From assembly GCA_025055295.1 (NCBI GenBank), contig JANWWW010000004.1, positions 1 through 50,383 of the forward strand: 50,383 nucleotides of DNA. Direction: 5' to 3'. The notes below the pieces were generated by a model. It was not told the origin of the DNA. It ran no database searches and worked only from the letters and a program-made list of their open reading frames with translations. Both the position numbers and the translations under genes were made by a program. Positions 1-7,751 of the stretch are shown in pieces; position 1 is the stretch's first letter; each line of letters begins with the position of its first letter. The stretch is from Deltaproteobacteria bacterium. Its GTDB lineage: Bacteria; Bdellovibrionota_C; UBA2361; JANWWW01.

Positions 1-1
1 T

Positions 2-256
2 GAGGTAGAGAGAGGAGAATTTCTCATCGAGCTAGACAGAGCAGTGGGTTTAAATCACCATAGACTAAAGTATTCAATTCTGGTTTTTTCCTCTCGCAGT
101 CGGAGTACGAATACTCAGCTCGGACGGATAATTCGAATTCAGAAAAAGAATAGTCACAATACCGCCAGAGTATGCGCTAACGGGCGTGTGCTAACGATGA
201 AAGTGAAAAAAAAATCTTTTCCTTTCGATACCATCATGATTAATTTTGAGGAATAA
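2..256 (+). CDS. 3' end of an unidentified gene (partial at window edge)
   Basis: The frame is open from base 2 to the TAA at 254-256, so this is the last 84 residues of a gene that begins outside the window. The ORF track starts it at an internal GTG (44), but the frame continues upstream without a stop. The early part (FLIELDRAV, then HRLKYSILVFSSRSR) loosely resembles the opening of GGDEF-like domains, where an arginine-rich helix leads into a hydrophobic strand. The rest lacks a GGDEF motif and ends in a basic stretch. The likeness is weak, so I give no function. The next gene starts 52 bp downstream on the same strand. Confidence 0.5.
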   Translation, partial: EVERGEFLIELDRAVGLNHHRLKYSILVFSSRSRSTNTQLGRIIRIQKKNSHNTARVCANGRVLTMKVKKKSFPFDTIMINFEE

Positions 257-308
257 GCCGCAAATTAAGCTGAACCATAAAGGATCAATTTTTTGACAAA
301 GTCATATA

Positions 309-1208
309 GTGGAATTGCGAAAAAAAGAACCTGCAAGGGAGACCCAATGGCCTGTAAGAAGAGACAAGGAAGAAGCCCTGCGCATGACCTTAAAGGAACT
401 TCGAAACGGCCAAGCCATAAATCGAGCTGAACCGAGAAACAGACAGAACATGAGAAGGCTTGATGTGTCCGCCCGACGGTTGAACCAAATTAGAACACAG
501 GAAAACGTGGCTCAACAGAACAGAGTCTATCAAGCAAGAGAAAACCAAAAAATCAACAATATCAAACGTAACCTGACGGGGCCAAAAAGCTCCAACTCAA
601 CCACAAACATAAATCTAGACGAGCGTTCCCTAGAATTTGCAAACTTTATAGCGACTCAGGAAAGTCTAGAAGGATTGACTTTAGAGCAAGCTGTTGAAAG
701 AAGGCTTGAAAATTTAGAACAGGAGAAAGCTCGGGCAAACGCTCCAGATCCTTCCGTTGAATTTTCCAAAATCCCGTTTGCCAACGAGTTAAGAATGGCG
801 CAGTATCTGGATATACTTGCAGTTAACCCTTCCCTTATCTTTGCCTCTTACGAGTTTAAAGAAGTTCTAGCTCAGCAGGGTCAAAACAGCCTCGAGTGGG
901 TGGTAGCTTTGTGGAGAGAAATAAACAAGAAAAGAAAAAAATTTAAATACTTTTCCGAAGATGATTTGATGGAAGTCCTTGTCATACAGTTTTACCCTAT
1001 ACTCCTGTCTGCAATAACCAAAGTTCTTTCAAGAGGAGTGACAGAAGACGTCATATCAAGCGAGATGCCGTCATACAATGGCGAACTCGTACAGCTTATG
1101 CGGCAAGCGGCGGCTGAAGATCATCCCGCTCACGCGATTTTGGAGCAAGTCAAAGAATATACACAGTTTTCTGGTGATGTGGCATGGGATGATAGTGATT
1201 TGATATGA
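309..1208 (+). CDS. Orphan soluble protein with a charged N-terminus
   Basis: This 299-residue protein is not one I recognise. Residues 1-100 are rich in Arg, Gln and Asn and predicted disordered or coiled. Residues 105-145 form an acidic amphipathic helix (EQAVERRLENLEQEKARA). The remainder looks globular and helical and ends in an acidic tail (WDDSDLI). There is no signal peptide, membrane segment or catalytic motif. The start is uncertain: GTG 309 has no clear Shine-Dalgarno, while ATG 384 has an AAGGA upstream but with wide spacing. The stop overlaps the next start as ATGA, so the two genes are almost certainly translated together and may form a pair. Confidence 0.7.
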   Translation: MELRKKEPARETQWPVRRDKEEALRMTLKELRNGQAINRAEPRNRQNMRRLDVSARRLNQIRTQENVAQQNRVYQARENQKINNIKRNLTGPKSSNSTTNINLDERSLEFANFIATQESLEGLTLEQAVERRLENLEQEKARANAPDPSVEFSKIPFANELRMAQYLDILAVNPSLIFASYEFKEVLAQQGQNSLEWVVALWREINKKRKKFKYFSEDDLMEVLVIQFYPILLSAITKVLSRGVTEDVISSEMPSYNGELVQLMRQAAAEDHPAHAILEQVKEYTQFSGDVAWDDSDLI

Positions 1209-1594
1209 AAAAAAACATTCCGTTCAAAGAGATATTAAAAATAGAACTTGAGGGCTGGTGCTACGGAATATCAAATTATCCTGGAGAGATCCACGCAGGT
1301 TTAATACATCGAATAATTCAAGAGTTGCAAGGAACAATCTGTAGGGCCATGGAAGAGGATGTAGAAATCGATTTCGTTAAGCTAGGAACAAAAATCGCCC
1401 AAGCGTCAAGGTATATGGTAGACGAACGAGAGGTGACCTTCAGCCTGCTCTGTCAGCTGCCAAACCCAAATTACCTTGATGGAAAAGAGCAGCAGTATGT
1501 TCGGCGGGCAATACAAAAGGCCTGTGAGACATTTCCTGAAATTGAACAAATGATGGAACTTAAATGGAAATTTGATGAAGAAGCGGTAGAGTAG
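1205..1594 (+). CDS. Small orphan protein coupled to the preceding gene
   Basis: This 129-residue protein is not recognised. It looks soluble, acidic and mostly helical, with no signal peptide or membrane segment. Its start overlaps the stop of the upstream orphan by 4 bp (ATGA), which supports both reading frames and implies translational coupling. It ends only 5 bp from the end of the convergent comEC-like gene, with no room for a conventional terminator between them. Function is unknown; a complex with the upstream protein is an inference from coupling only. Confidence 0.7.
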   Translation: MKKNIPFKEILKIELEGWCYGISNYPGEIHAGLIHRIIQELQGTICRAMEEDVEIDFVKLGTKIAQASRYMVDEREVTFSLLCQLPNPNYLDGKEQQYVRRAIQKACETFPEIEQMMELKWKFDEEAVE

Positions 1595-1599
1595 ATATT

Positions 1600-3027
1600 T
1601 CACTTATTTTCCCTACACAAAATTGAGGAAAAAAATTTGCCTTTTTGCCTTCTAAATTTATTTCTAATCAATTTGCTCCGGTAAATCGACCAGCAGTGAA
1701 GAAAAAATACCGCCAAAAATATTAAGACGAAAACACAAAAATCAAATTTGGCGAAATTCGAGTTTTCATAAAAAAAACGAAGTAAAGCGACTAAACCGTA
1801 AGTCGCAAAATTTGTAATTGTCCACAGAACGTCCGTGTTGAAAAACAGGAATTCACAAATTCCAACTAAGGCCAGCGCCGTAGAAATAACAGAAAAAACC
1901 CAGCCAAACAAAAGGTTGAAAAAAATCCAGCTCGCGTCAGGGGAGTGTCCAAAAAAATAAAACACAACTGCTGACGCCGTCGAGGCCAACACGGCGCTTG
2001 CTAAGAAATAAACACAGCCTCTAAATTGAGAAGCAACGGCAAATCCCAGCAAGGCGCCAAAGGACAAAAGGTAGCTCATCGTGAACTGCGCGCCCGGCTC
2101 AATAGCAGCCACCAAATAGGCAGATCCAAGAAAAGGGTTAAGGTTCGGAAAAATGAACGTTGCCTGAGCTAAACAAATAAAAATTAACGCTCGAAGAAGA
2201 GGCTTATCAAGACCGACGAACAAGCAATATAAAAAGACAATTAGAATCCCAAACAATCTTGCAAAGACCAGAGACCAAATTCCAAGTAAGCCCGCATTAT
2301 ACCTTAACAATAAGAGAGACCTCTCGATTAAAGACCAAATTACCATCAATTGAAAACCTGAAAGCACCAACAAATGATATAAACCAGTCTCCTTAAATAA
2401 GGATTTAATAGGTGTCTGTAAATTTTCAACTTGTCCGAGACAAAACGATAACAACAAGGGCTTAATTCCAAACGGGTCGTCTAACTGTTTAAGCGTGGTG
2501 CCCAAATACTCGAATACCCCGTTTGCCTTATACGCCAAGGTTGAGAAGCTCTTAAACTTGCACGAATACTTTGTTTTTTTGTAAAAAGCCTGATGACTAA
2601 ATGAAAACGGGTTTAGGCTTTTTCTTATTTTTTCGCATTTTGCCACACCATGAATCCTAGCGCCCTCTCTCAGAAGAGGGCCTTCATTTCCAAGACCCAA
2701 GGGCAGCTTTATATGAACATTTCCAAACCTAGTTTGGGCATAACCCTTTACTAGCCCTTTTGAGTAAACATCACTAAGTTCAAAAATTTCCGCATAAATG
2801 TGTGTCTCAAACAACCGAGGATAATACCTGTCTTCTCCGGTATCCCCAACTATGGCTAATGCAAAACAAAAACCCAGAAATGAAGAGAAAAAAAATTTTT
2901 TATCAAGAACCCAGAAGAAAAAAATAAAAAATAGACCGCTTATTTGAGCGACATAAAAAATGTAACTTCCAAAACTAAACCCTAAAAAAAGAAAAAGCGG
3001 TCCTAAGAGCTCTACAGTTCTCCTCAC
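1600..3027 (-). CDS. comEC: ComEC/Rec2-type competence membrane protein, lacking the nuclease domain
   Basis: ComEC forms the inner-membrane channel that takes single-stranded DNA into the cell during transformation. This 475-residue protein has N-terminal membrane helices, a soluble segment (about residues 70-170) of the kind found in ComEC, and then the competence-domain helix bundle. The signature is near residue 215, where GLYHLLVLSGFQLMV matches the family's GLxHLLAxSGxHV. Full ComEC proteins run to 700-800 residues with a C-terminal metallo-beta-lactamase domain. That domain is absent here and the protein ends in a basic tail. It is last in the leftward group cutA / exported protein / mrp / comEC, 33 bp after mrp. 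The family call is good; whether it still imports DNA is open. Confidence 0.8.
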   Translation of the reverse strand: MRRTVELLGPLFLFLGFSFGSYIFYVAQISGLFFIFFFWVLDKKFFFSSFLGFCFALAIVGDTGEDRYYPRLFETHIYAEIFELSDVYSKGLVKGYAQTRFGNVHIKLPLGLGNEGPLLREGARIHGVAKCEKIRKSLNPFSFSHQAFYKKTKYSCKFKSFSTLAYKANGVFEYLGTTLKQLDDPFGIKPLLLSFCLGQVENLQTPIKSLFKETGLYHLLVLSGFQLMVIWSLIERSLLLLRYNAGLLGIWSLVFARLFGILIVFLYCLFVGLDKPLLRALIFICLAQATFIFPNLNPFLGSAYLVAAIEPGAQFTMSYLLSFGALLGFAVASQFRGCVYFLASAVLASTASAVVFYFFGHSPDASWIFFNLLFGWVFSVISTALALVGICEFLFFNTDVLWTITNFATYGLVALLRFFYENSNFAKFDFCVFVLIFLAVFFLHCWSIYRSKLIRNKFRRQKGKFFSSILCRENK

Positions 3028-3060
3028 ACATAGCGTTTATCGAAAGTTGAAACTGAACGT

Positions 3061-3810
3061 TTAACCTTGACTGACTTCGACTTCAGTCGTTTGAGCTTTT
3101 TCAAGAGTCTTGAGTATTTTTTCAGCAATTGTAAAAAAAATTTTTCCGTGCTCTGTAAGGCACACCGGCGTGCCTTGATCGCTGTTTTTGGCAATTTCAC
3201 GGTTTATAGGGATTGCCCCTAAAATTTCCGTGTCTAAATCTCTGGCCAAACTTGTCGATCCATCAGAGCCAAACAAATTTATTTCAGGCGTATCAGTCAT
3301 GTTTTCAATAATACCAAGAATAGGTACGTTTACCTTTCTAAACATTCTTCCTGCTTTCGCTACGTCGCTGACAGACAATTTTTGTGGTGTGGTAACAAGT
3401 ACAACTCCTGCAAGACTTGCAAGTTGACTCAGGCTTAGTTGAATATCGCCCGTTCCAGGAGGCATGTCAATGATCAAAAGCTGAACGTCGTCCCACACAC
3501 AGTCGTTTAACATTTGCATAAGAGCTTTGGTTATCATCGGACCTCGCCAGATGACAGGATCGTCAGGATTCTGAAGGAAAAACTGTATCGAAACATATTT
3601 CACTCCAAACCGGTTACATGGGATTATCCGTTGTTCATGATTGAGTTGTAGCTCCCCCATTCCAAGAAGAATAGGAATAGATGGTCCGTAAAAATCTGCG
3701 TCAATCAATCCTATCGATAAACCTTTACTAGCTAACGCTACCGCTAAGTTGGCCGCTACAGTTGACTTTCCAACTCCTCCTTTGCCCGATGATATTCCTA
3801 TGATTTTCAT
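3061..3810 (-). CDS. mrp: Mrp/NBP35 (ApbC) family P-loop ATPase, Fe-S cluster carrier
   Basis: Proteins of this family carry or insert iron-sulfur clusters in the cytoplasm. The deviant Walker A motif GKGGVGKST lies at residues 9-17, right after the start. The Mrp signature PPGTGDIQLSLSQL is in the middle, and a DADFYGPS switch region is also present. The ORF track opens 55 codons earlier, but ATG 3810 gives MKIIGISSGKGG, the normal Mrp N-terminus, and leaves 13 bp to the upstream gene. The product is 249 residues. It lacks the N-terminal FeS-assembly (DUF59) domain common in bacterial Mrp, so it is the short form. Possible cluster clients in this window are QueG and complex I. Confidence 0.9.
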   Translation of the reverse strand: MKIIGISSGKGGVGKSTVAANLAVALASKGLSIGLIDADFYGPSIPILLGMGELQLNHEQRIIPCNRFGVKYVSIQFFLQNPDDPVIWRGPMITKALMQMLNDCVWDDVQLLIIDMPPGTGDIQLSLSQLASLAGVVLVTTPQKLSVSDVAKAGRMFRKVNVPILGIIENMTDTPEINLFGSDGSTSLARDLDTEILGAIPINREIAKNSDQGTPVCLTEHGKIFFTIAEKILKTLEKAQTTEVEVSQG

Positions 3811-3823
3811 GCTTCGATACGCT

Positions 3824-4315
3824 CTATTCGCCAGCAGTATCCTGAAATTCACCTGATTCAACCTCAGAGTCCATAGGTTGCTCCTGTTGACGAAACTGTT
3901 CTTGCTTGCGCTTTTCGATTTTTCTGGAGCCTGAAACAGGTCTGATATCAACACTGGTAACGTTGGGAGACCCAATATATTGACGCCTTTCTATTTGCCC
4001 CGGCGAGACCGAAACAGTGACGGTCGTTCGACCAACCTCGCTACCTTGAACATCCTTGTAAACTATTTCAAAAGTTTCCGTCAGAGTTTTCTTCCCCGGA
4101 TTTGTAAAAATAAGAGTAAATCTTGGAAGATTGTAATCGCCGGTTACAATTAATTTTTCAGGCTGGGCTTTGTCGGGGTTATCTTCTTTTTTTGATGATT
4201 TTATGTCCTTGCCCGAAGCAATCTCTAAAGGATCGAACTCATTCTCTGCAAAGCAATAATTACTCAACAATAGACTTGTCAGTATAAGCCCACTCAAGAT
4301 ATTTCTCGCCAACAT
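3824..4315 (-). CDS. Exported hypothetical protein
   Basis: This 163-residue protein starts with a clear signal peptide: MLARN, a hydrophobic stretch ILSGLILTSLLLSN, then cleavage near CFA-EN. The mature part is hydrophilic. It has a charged linker (about 35-55), a beta-rich central segment (TGDYNLPRFTLIFTNPGKK) that could be a small Ig-like or periplasmic domain, and a Gln/Glu-rich tail. It overlaps the end of cutA by 56 bp and lies 13 bp before mrp, so it belongs to the same transcript. I do not recognise a family. A periplasmic location is inferred from the signal peptide. Confidence 0.7.
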   Translation of the reverse strand: MLARNILSGLILTSLLLSNYCFAENEFDPLEIASGKDIKSSKKEDNPDKAQPEKLIVTGDYNLPRFTLIFTNPGKKTLTETFEIVYKDVQGSEVGRTTVTVSVSPGQIERRQYIGSPNVTSVDIRPVSGSRKIEKRKQEQFRQQEQPMDSEVESGEFQDTAGE

Positions 4316-4607
4316 AAGAGCAGTCTACTACACAAAACTCAGGAATTGAATAAGGGTGATTACTCATAAAGAAATTTTCCAAATCATTGACTTTTTCTTG
4401 CCTTACTTTAGCAATTATTATTCCCTCATGGTCTTTGACGAGCTTGTTTTCCCAGACGTAGAAGCTGGAGGTCGGAAAAACCTTGGCGCACTCAACGATG
4501 CGAGATGCAACAAGTTTTTCCGCAAATTCTTTCGCGTCTTCTTCGGAAGGGAGAGTGGTGAAAACAATGCAAAGATTTTTTTTCATTTCGCTTAAATTTT
4601 TGCACAT
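4260..4607 (-). CDS. cutA: CutA1 divalent-cation tolerance family protein
   Basis: CutA1 is a small trimeric PII-like protein linked to metal tolerance, though its biochemical role is unsettled. The 115 residues match the family's normal size. They show its landmarks: the early FTTLPSEEDAKEFAEKLV helix, ECAKVFP, a SFYVWENKL strand, EGIIIAKV and HPYSIPEF. I keep ATG 4607, which has GGA five bases upstream; ATG 4586 is an alternative. It heads the leftward group with the exported protein, mrp and comEC. Its start is only 22 bp from the divergent gene at 4630. Confidence 0.9.
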   Translation of the reverse strand: MCKNLSEMKKNLCIVFTTLPSEEDAKEFAEKLVASRIVECAKVFPTSSFYVWENKLVKDHEGIIIAKVRQEKVNDLENFFMSNHPYSIPEFCVVDCSYVGEKYLEWAYTDKSIVE

Positions 4608-4629
4608 TTTTTCCGATATAAAAAGTTAA
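4608..4629. promoter_or_regulatory. 22-bp divergent start region, apparently leaderless
   Basis: Only 22 bp separate the two divergent start codons. On the plus strand TATAAA (4617-4622) sits 7 bp before ATG 4630. On the minus strand TATATC (revcomp of 4615-4620) sits about 7 bp before ATG 4607. If these are the -10 elements, both mRNAs begin at or next to their start codons and the -35 elements lie inside the opposite gene. No Shine-Dalgarno is visible on the plus side. Promoter assignment is inference from motif position. Confidence 0.4.
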
Positions 4630-4833
4630 ATGAACATAGGCTTCGTGGCCTTGGAGGGATTGAAAAGCGCTGAACTTAAGGTTTCTAATGCGATAAACCG
4701 TATTTCTCGCGGTTCATACGAAATAGAAGACATAATTGATCTGAAAACCGGTGAAAAAGAGTATAAAACCATGGCGCAACTCATTAAGGTTGATAAAGAG
4801 ATCGCAGACAGTATTCTCAATATGCTTGATTAG
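4630..4833 (+). CDS. Miniature flagellar rod-like protein (FlgB/FlgC-type ends)
   Basis: This 67-residue protein looks like a flagellar rod/hook protein reduced to its two ends. The N-terminus (FVALEGLKSAELKVSNAINRIS) follows the pattern xALxGLxAAxxRLxxxANNIAN of the rod-protein N-terminal helix. The C-terminus (YKTMAQLIKVDKEIADSILNML) follows the FxANxKVIKTxDEMxxxLLxM pattern of the C-terminal helix. The central domain is missing. Short proteins of this shape are known beside other bacterial genes, but their role is not settled. I considered RNA polymerase omega and rejected it because the helix pattern fits rods better. It stands alone, facing away from cutA. The match is by pattern only. 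Confidence 0.55.
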   Translation: MNIGFVALEGLKSAELKVSNAINRISRGSYEIEDIIDLKTGEKEYKTMAQLIKVDKEIADSILNMLD

Positions 4834-4899
4834 GTTGACCGTTTATTTTTCTTCCCTTCAATAAATTTCAGTAAATCCTGGGAGGTTTAACTTTGTTTT

Positions 4900-4926
4900 T
4901 TGCCTTCCATCGTTTTTGATTATAAT
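4900..4926 (+). promoter_or_regulatory. Putative sigma70-type promoter of tRNA-His
   Basis: A perfect -10 TATAAT (4921-4926) lies 23 bp before the tRNA. TTGCCT (4900-4905) is a plausible but imperfect -35, with a short 15-bp spacer. Confidence 0.5.
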
Positions 4927-4949
4927 TAGTTTTTGGTCCTCAAGCTTAT

Positions 4950-5023
4950 GGTGGCTGTAGCTCAGCTGGTAGAGCAGCGGATTGTGGTTCCGTTGGTCGT
5001 GGGTTCGAATCCCATCAGCCACC
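4950..5023 (+). tRNA. tRNA-His (anticodon GTG)
   Basis: The sequence folds as a cloverleaf. The acceptor stem is GTGGCTG/CAGCCAC. The extra 5' G typical of tRNA-His is encoded at 4950 opposite C5023. The D arm is GCTCAGCTGGTAGAGC, the anticodon loop holds GTG, and the T arm contains GGTTCGAATC. The 3' CCA is not fully encoded. It lies alone in an intergenic region with its own promoter-like TATAAT. A GUN anticodon makes it a substrate for queuosine, whose last biosynthetic enzyme (QueG) is also in this window. Confidence 0.96.
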
Positions 5024-5483
5024 CAGAGGTGGTTTAAAATAATCAGTAACGTAAAGATTCTTTTCAAATAGCGGGTTTTTTCAGAGAGGCTACAAAAATT
5101 TTGAAGAGTAAGTATTCATTCAGTTTTTTAAGCCTCTCTCCCTTTCTTTTTGTCTGTCTCGTAACTATTAACCAATAAGTCAAACTTGTTCTATTGACCT
5201 AAAAAGTTATGCTTTAAGCTAATGCTGGAAACCGACCTGTTATTTGAGTTTTTGACCCGACTGTTGATTAATTAGAGGTCGAATTTTTAGACTAATAATT
5301 TTGCCTCAATTTTAATCAACTAATGATAGTTGATAGCAACAGCACCGATAATTAAAGCAAAGTTGTGCTCTGCAAATGACAGAAGAAAAGCTAGCGCCAC
5401 TTTTTTATGTTTTTTCGAGAGGCGGCTACTAGCTACGAAGCCATGTAATTTAAAATTTGATTAAAACCTTAAGGGCATTTAAA
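5024..5483. other. Gene-free stretch with a 9-bp inverted repeat
   Basis: About 460 bp without a convincing reading frame. It contains the inverted repeat listed separately and AT-rich DNA that presumably carries the promoter of the FAD protein at 5484. No tRNA, IS sequence or recognisable gene fragment was found. Confidence 0.6.
5083..5139. repeat. Perfect 9-bp inverted repeat, 39-nt loop
   Basis: AGAGAGGCT (5083-5091) is exactly inverted as AGCCTCTCT (5131-5139), followed by CCCTTTCTTTTT. It begins 60 bp after tRNA-His. It could be a processing hairpin or a weak terminator; the loop is long for an intrinsic terminator and the T-run is interrupted. Confidence 0.4.
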
Positions 5484-7109
5484 ATGGGTTTATTATCAAA
5501 AAACCCGAAAATGCATCATTTGGAACGGTTAAAGAGGGGCGCTTGCCGAACTCCCGCTTGTCTTTTTGATCAAAATATTGCGGTCATAGGAGTTGGAGCA
5601 AGCGGGATGCTATTTTTCGTAGAACTTGTCAGGGAGATGTCGCAAATGCGCGGAACAACAAAATTAACTTGTCCTCTTCATTTAGTTCTCATAGATCCCG
5701 GTTTAGAGATGCTGGACAATGACGTCACTAGGCCGTTATTTAAATCCAACGGCAGTCTTTCTATAGGAAAAGTCAATGTTGACCTTGACTCCGCTTTTAT
5801 TTTAAACACTCCAGTTGACGAACTCCCTATGTTCGATGAATTCAAAAATGGGGTACATGTGACTAAGGTAAGAAGCAGTGTTGGCGAGTATTTCAATTTC
5901 CTAGTGCAAAAAGCAATAGAGCTTGTTCGTGAGAATAATTTACCACTGACTTGGTCGATAGTAGCATCTCACGCGACGGCAGTCGAGACTGAAAATGGAA
6001 AATTTCGAATAGTTACGGAAGTCGATAAAATTGAGGTGTCTCAAGCGATAGTTTGTCTAGGGTCTCAACCTAACCCCACACCCTTTTGCCAATTTATGGG
6101 ATTAGACCAGTTCTTTAGTTCGCAGTTTGACGTCACTGTGCAACGTGTCAAAAGACTTACTGTAAAGAAGACAGATAAGCCTATTGATTTTATCATCGCT
6201 GGCTCCGGTTACTCGGCTTTCGATGCAATTTCAGTATTGGAGCTGGCAAGGCAGAAACTGGCAATCCCGGAAGCCCGCTTTAGGTACCAGATAATTGGAA
6301 AATTTTCAGGTCTTAGTTTTCTGGACATGGTTGTTAATACCTATCTTACCAGTAGCCATGACACAATGGCACAAATCAGCCATTCAGTTTACGGTTGTGA
6401 GCAGGATTCGCTGCTTTTGACTGAAATTTCAAGATTTTTAGAAATGGCAAAAATGAAGGATTTAGGCGAAGCAGAGAAGCGTCATATTATTCAGTCGGTC
6501 ATTTTTGCGATTGCCGAAAGACGCAATCATGCCGAGGAAACGCAACTCCTAAAATCATTGATCGCTTTTTGTGAAAGAATTGAATGTTCTGATGAAATAG
6601 ACAAAGAAGAGCTACTTAGGTGGGCAAGTGTTATTTCGAGAATACATGTTATTCAGGGCGAGATTGTAACAGAAGATTGTGGATTCAGTGGTGGTCAGTT
6701 CAACATATCGGTGGAGGAAATGAATTCAGAAAATAAATCCTGCATGAAACATAAAAAAGTTGTAGTAGGTGACGCTTTAGTGTGTGCTTTGGGATATTCT
6801 CAGCAAGGACTTTACCCAAAATCCCGTAATCAAGTAGATGTAGACCCTTTGATTTTCTCGCTATTCGAGAATCAATTAGCGGATTTTGAAATTTTGGGAA
6901 CTATCATTGACTCACCCAAAATGAAAGTAAAACAGTCCGGAGAGAACAGCGATATTGACATTCCCCATCCAAAGAGTCACTATCTTGTGTCCCGGCATCC
7001 TCAAATCTTTTTTTTAGGTTCTGTAACGGGATCATCAAAAACATGGAGTTTTGCGGGATTCTGGGAGACTGCAAAATATATCGCAAAACGAGTATTAAAC
7101 AGTCTTTAG
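5484..7109 (+). CDS. FAD/NAD(P)-binding protein with two Rossmann folds
   Basis: This large flavoprotein resembles the COG4529/YdhS-like group related to lysine/ornithine N-hydroxylases. An FAD-binding IAVIGVGASGMLFFVELV motif lies near residue 33. A second dinucleotide motif, DFIIAGSGYSAFDAI, lies near 235. The C-terminus (FFLGSVTGSSKTWSFAGFWET) is the usual closing FAD loop. The substrate is not deducible. ORF-track start TTG 5457 has no Shine-Dalgarno, whereas ATG 5484 has AAGGG with 8-bp spacing; I use 5484 (541 residues). It stands alone, with 170 bp free before the convergent mgtC. Confidence 0.75.
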   Translation: MGLLSKNPKMHHLERLKRGACRTPACLFDQNIAVIGVGASGMLFFVELVREMSQMRGTTKLTCPLHLVLIDPGLEMLDNDVTRPLFKSNGSLSIGKVNVDLDSAFILNTPVDELPMFDEFKNGVHVTKVRSSVGEYFNFLVQKAIELVRENNLPLTWSIVASHATAVETENGKFRIVTEVDKIEVSQAIVCLGSQPNPTPFCQFMGLDQFFSSQFDVTVQRVKRLTVKKTDKPIDFIIAGSGYSAFDAISVLELARQKLAIPEARFRYQIIGKFSGLSFLDMVVNTYLTSSHDTMAQISHSVYGCEQDSLLLTEISRFLEMAKMKDLGEAEKRHIIQSVIFAIAERRNHAEETQLLKSLIAFCERIECSDEIDKEELLRWASVISRIHVIQGEIVTEDCGFSGGQFNISVEEMNSENKSCMKHKKVVVGDALVCALGYSQQGLYPKSRNQVDVDPLIFSLFENQLADFEILGTIIDSPKMKVKQSGENSDIDIPHPKSHYLVSRHPQIFFLGSVTGSSKTWSFAGFWETAKYIAKRVLNSL

Positions 7110-7278
7110 CGAGTGTAAAACACTTAAGGATTTCGCGAATTAATTTGTATAATTTTTGAACTGTTATTTTAAAATTTTATTTTATGGAAGGATAACTTTC
7201 TAAAAGTATTAGGTCAAAAAATCCTGAGGTAATTTTGATTTGGCTGGGCGCGAGTAAAAGCTATTATTAGTTTTTTTG

Positions 7279-7731
7279 TCACTCCGGGGTTTGAACCAAC
7301 ATATCAAGCGCTTTGTGAAGTAGCCGCAAAACATAAAGTAATAAGATAGTAATTAAAGTTACCTCAACAGCTAATCTGATTAAACCAAGCCCGACACAAA
7401 CGCCCACCGCTGCCGCAAACCAAACCAAAGCCGCTGATGTTAGACCAAGAATTTTGCTTTCATATTTGAAAATAGCGCCTGCACCGAGAAAGCCTACTCC
7501 CGCAGCCACATGACCTGCAATGCGCGTGGGATCCGATCTATCAAGGCTCGAGAAATGTTCACCCAAAATGCCGTATATTGCGGAAGCTATACACAAAACT
7601 GTAAAAGTCTTTAGACTAGGGTCCCGCCTGGCGAACTCACGCTCAAGACCTATCAAAGCCCCCAACAATCCCGCAATTAAGATGCGACCGAAATAACTGT
7701 CTTTGGCGAAATCAATTATGTTCTCTACCAC
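7279..7731 (-). CDS. mgtC: MgtC/SapB family membrane protein
   Basis: MgtC-family proteins are inner-membrane proteins tied to growth at low magnesium and, in pathogens, to survival inside host cells. The 150 residues carry the family's marks: GALIGLEREFARR in the first loop, then VAAGVGFLGAGAIF, then LTSAALVWFAAAVGVCVGLG. About four or five membrane helices are present. There is no C-terminal ACT-like domain, so this is the short SapB-like form. The start is GTG 7731. It follows a small helical orphan by 20 bp on the same strand and is probably cotranscribed with it. Confidence 0.9.
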   Translation of the reverse strand: MVENIIDFAKDSYFGRILIAGLLGALIGLEREFARRDPSLKTFTVLCIASAIYGILGEHFSSLDRSDPTRIAGHVAAGVGFLGAGAIFKYESKILGLTSAALVWFAAAVGVCVGLGLIRLAVEVTLITILLLYVLRLLHKALDMLVQTPE

Positions 7732-7751
7732 ATACCGATTTTAGGAAAAAT

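Noticed and set aside
293-298. Perfect TTGACA before the orphan at 309
   Set aside because: A -10 at the right distance would fall inside the gene and no such hexamer is present.
3811-3975. N-terminal extension of the Mrp ATPase to 3975
   Set aside because: It overlaps the upstream exported-protein gene and adds residues not seen in Mrp proteins; ATG 3810 gives the standard N-terminus.
4630-4833. RNA polymerase omega subunit (rpoZ)
   Set aside because: Small size invites this, but the omega signature is missing and the two-helix flagellar rod pattern fits better.
4858-5067. 69-codon minus-strand ORF (VADGIRTHDQRNHNPLLY)
   Set aside because: It is the antisense of tRNA-His, a well-known spurious translation of tRNA genes.
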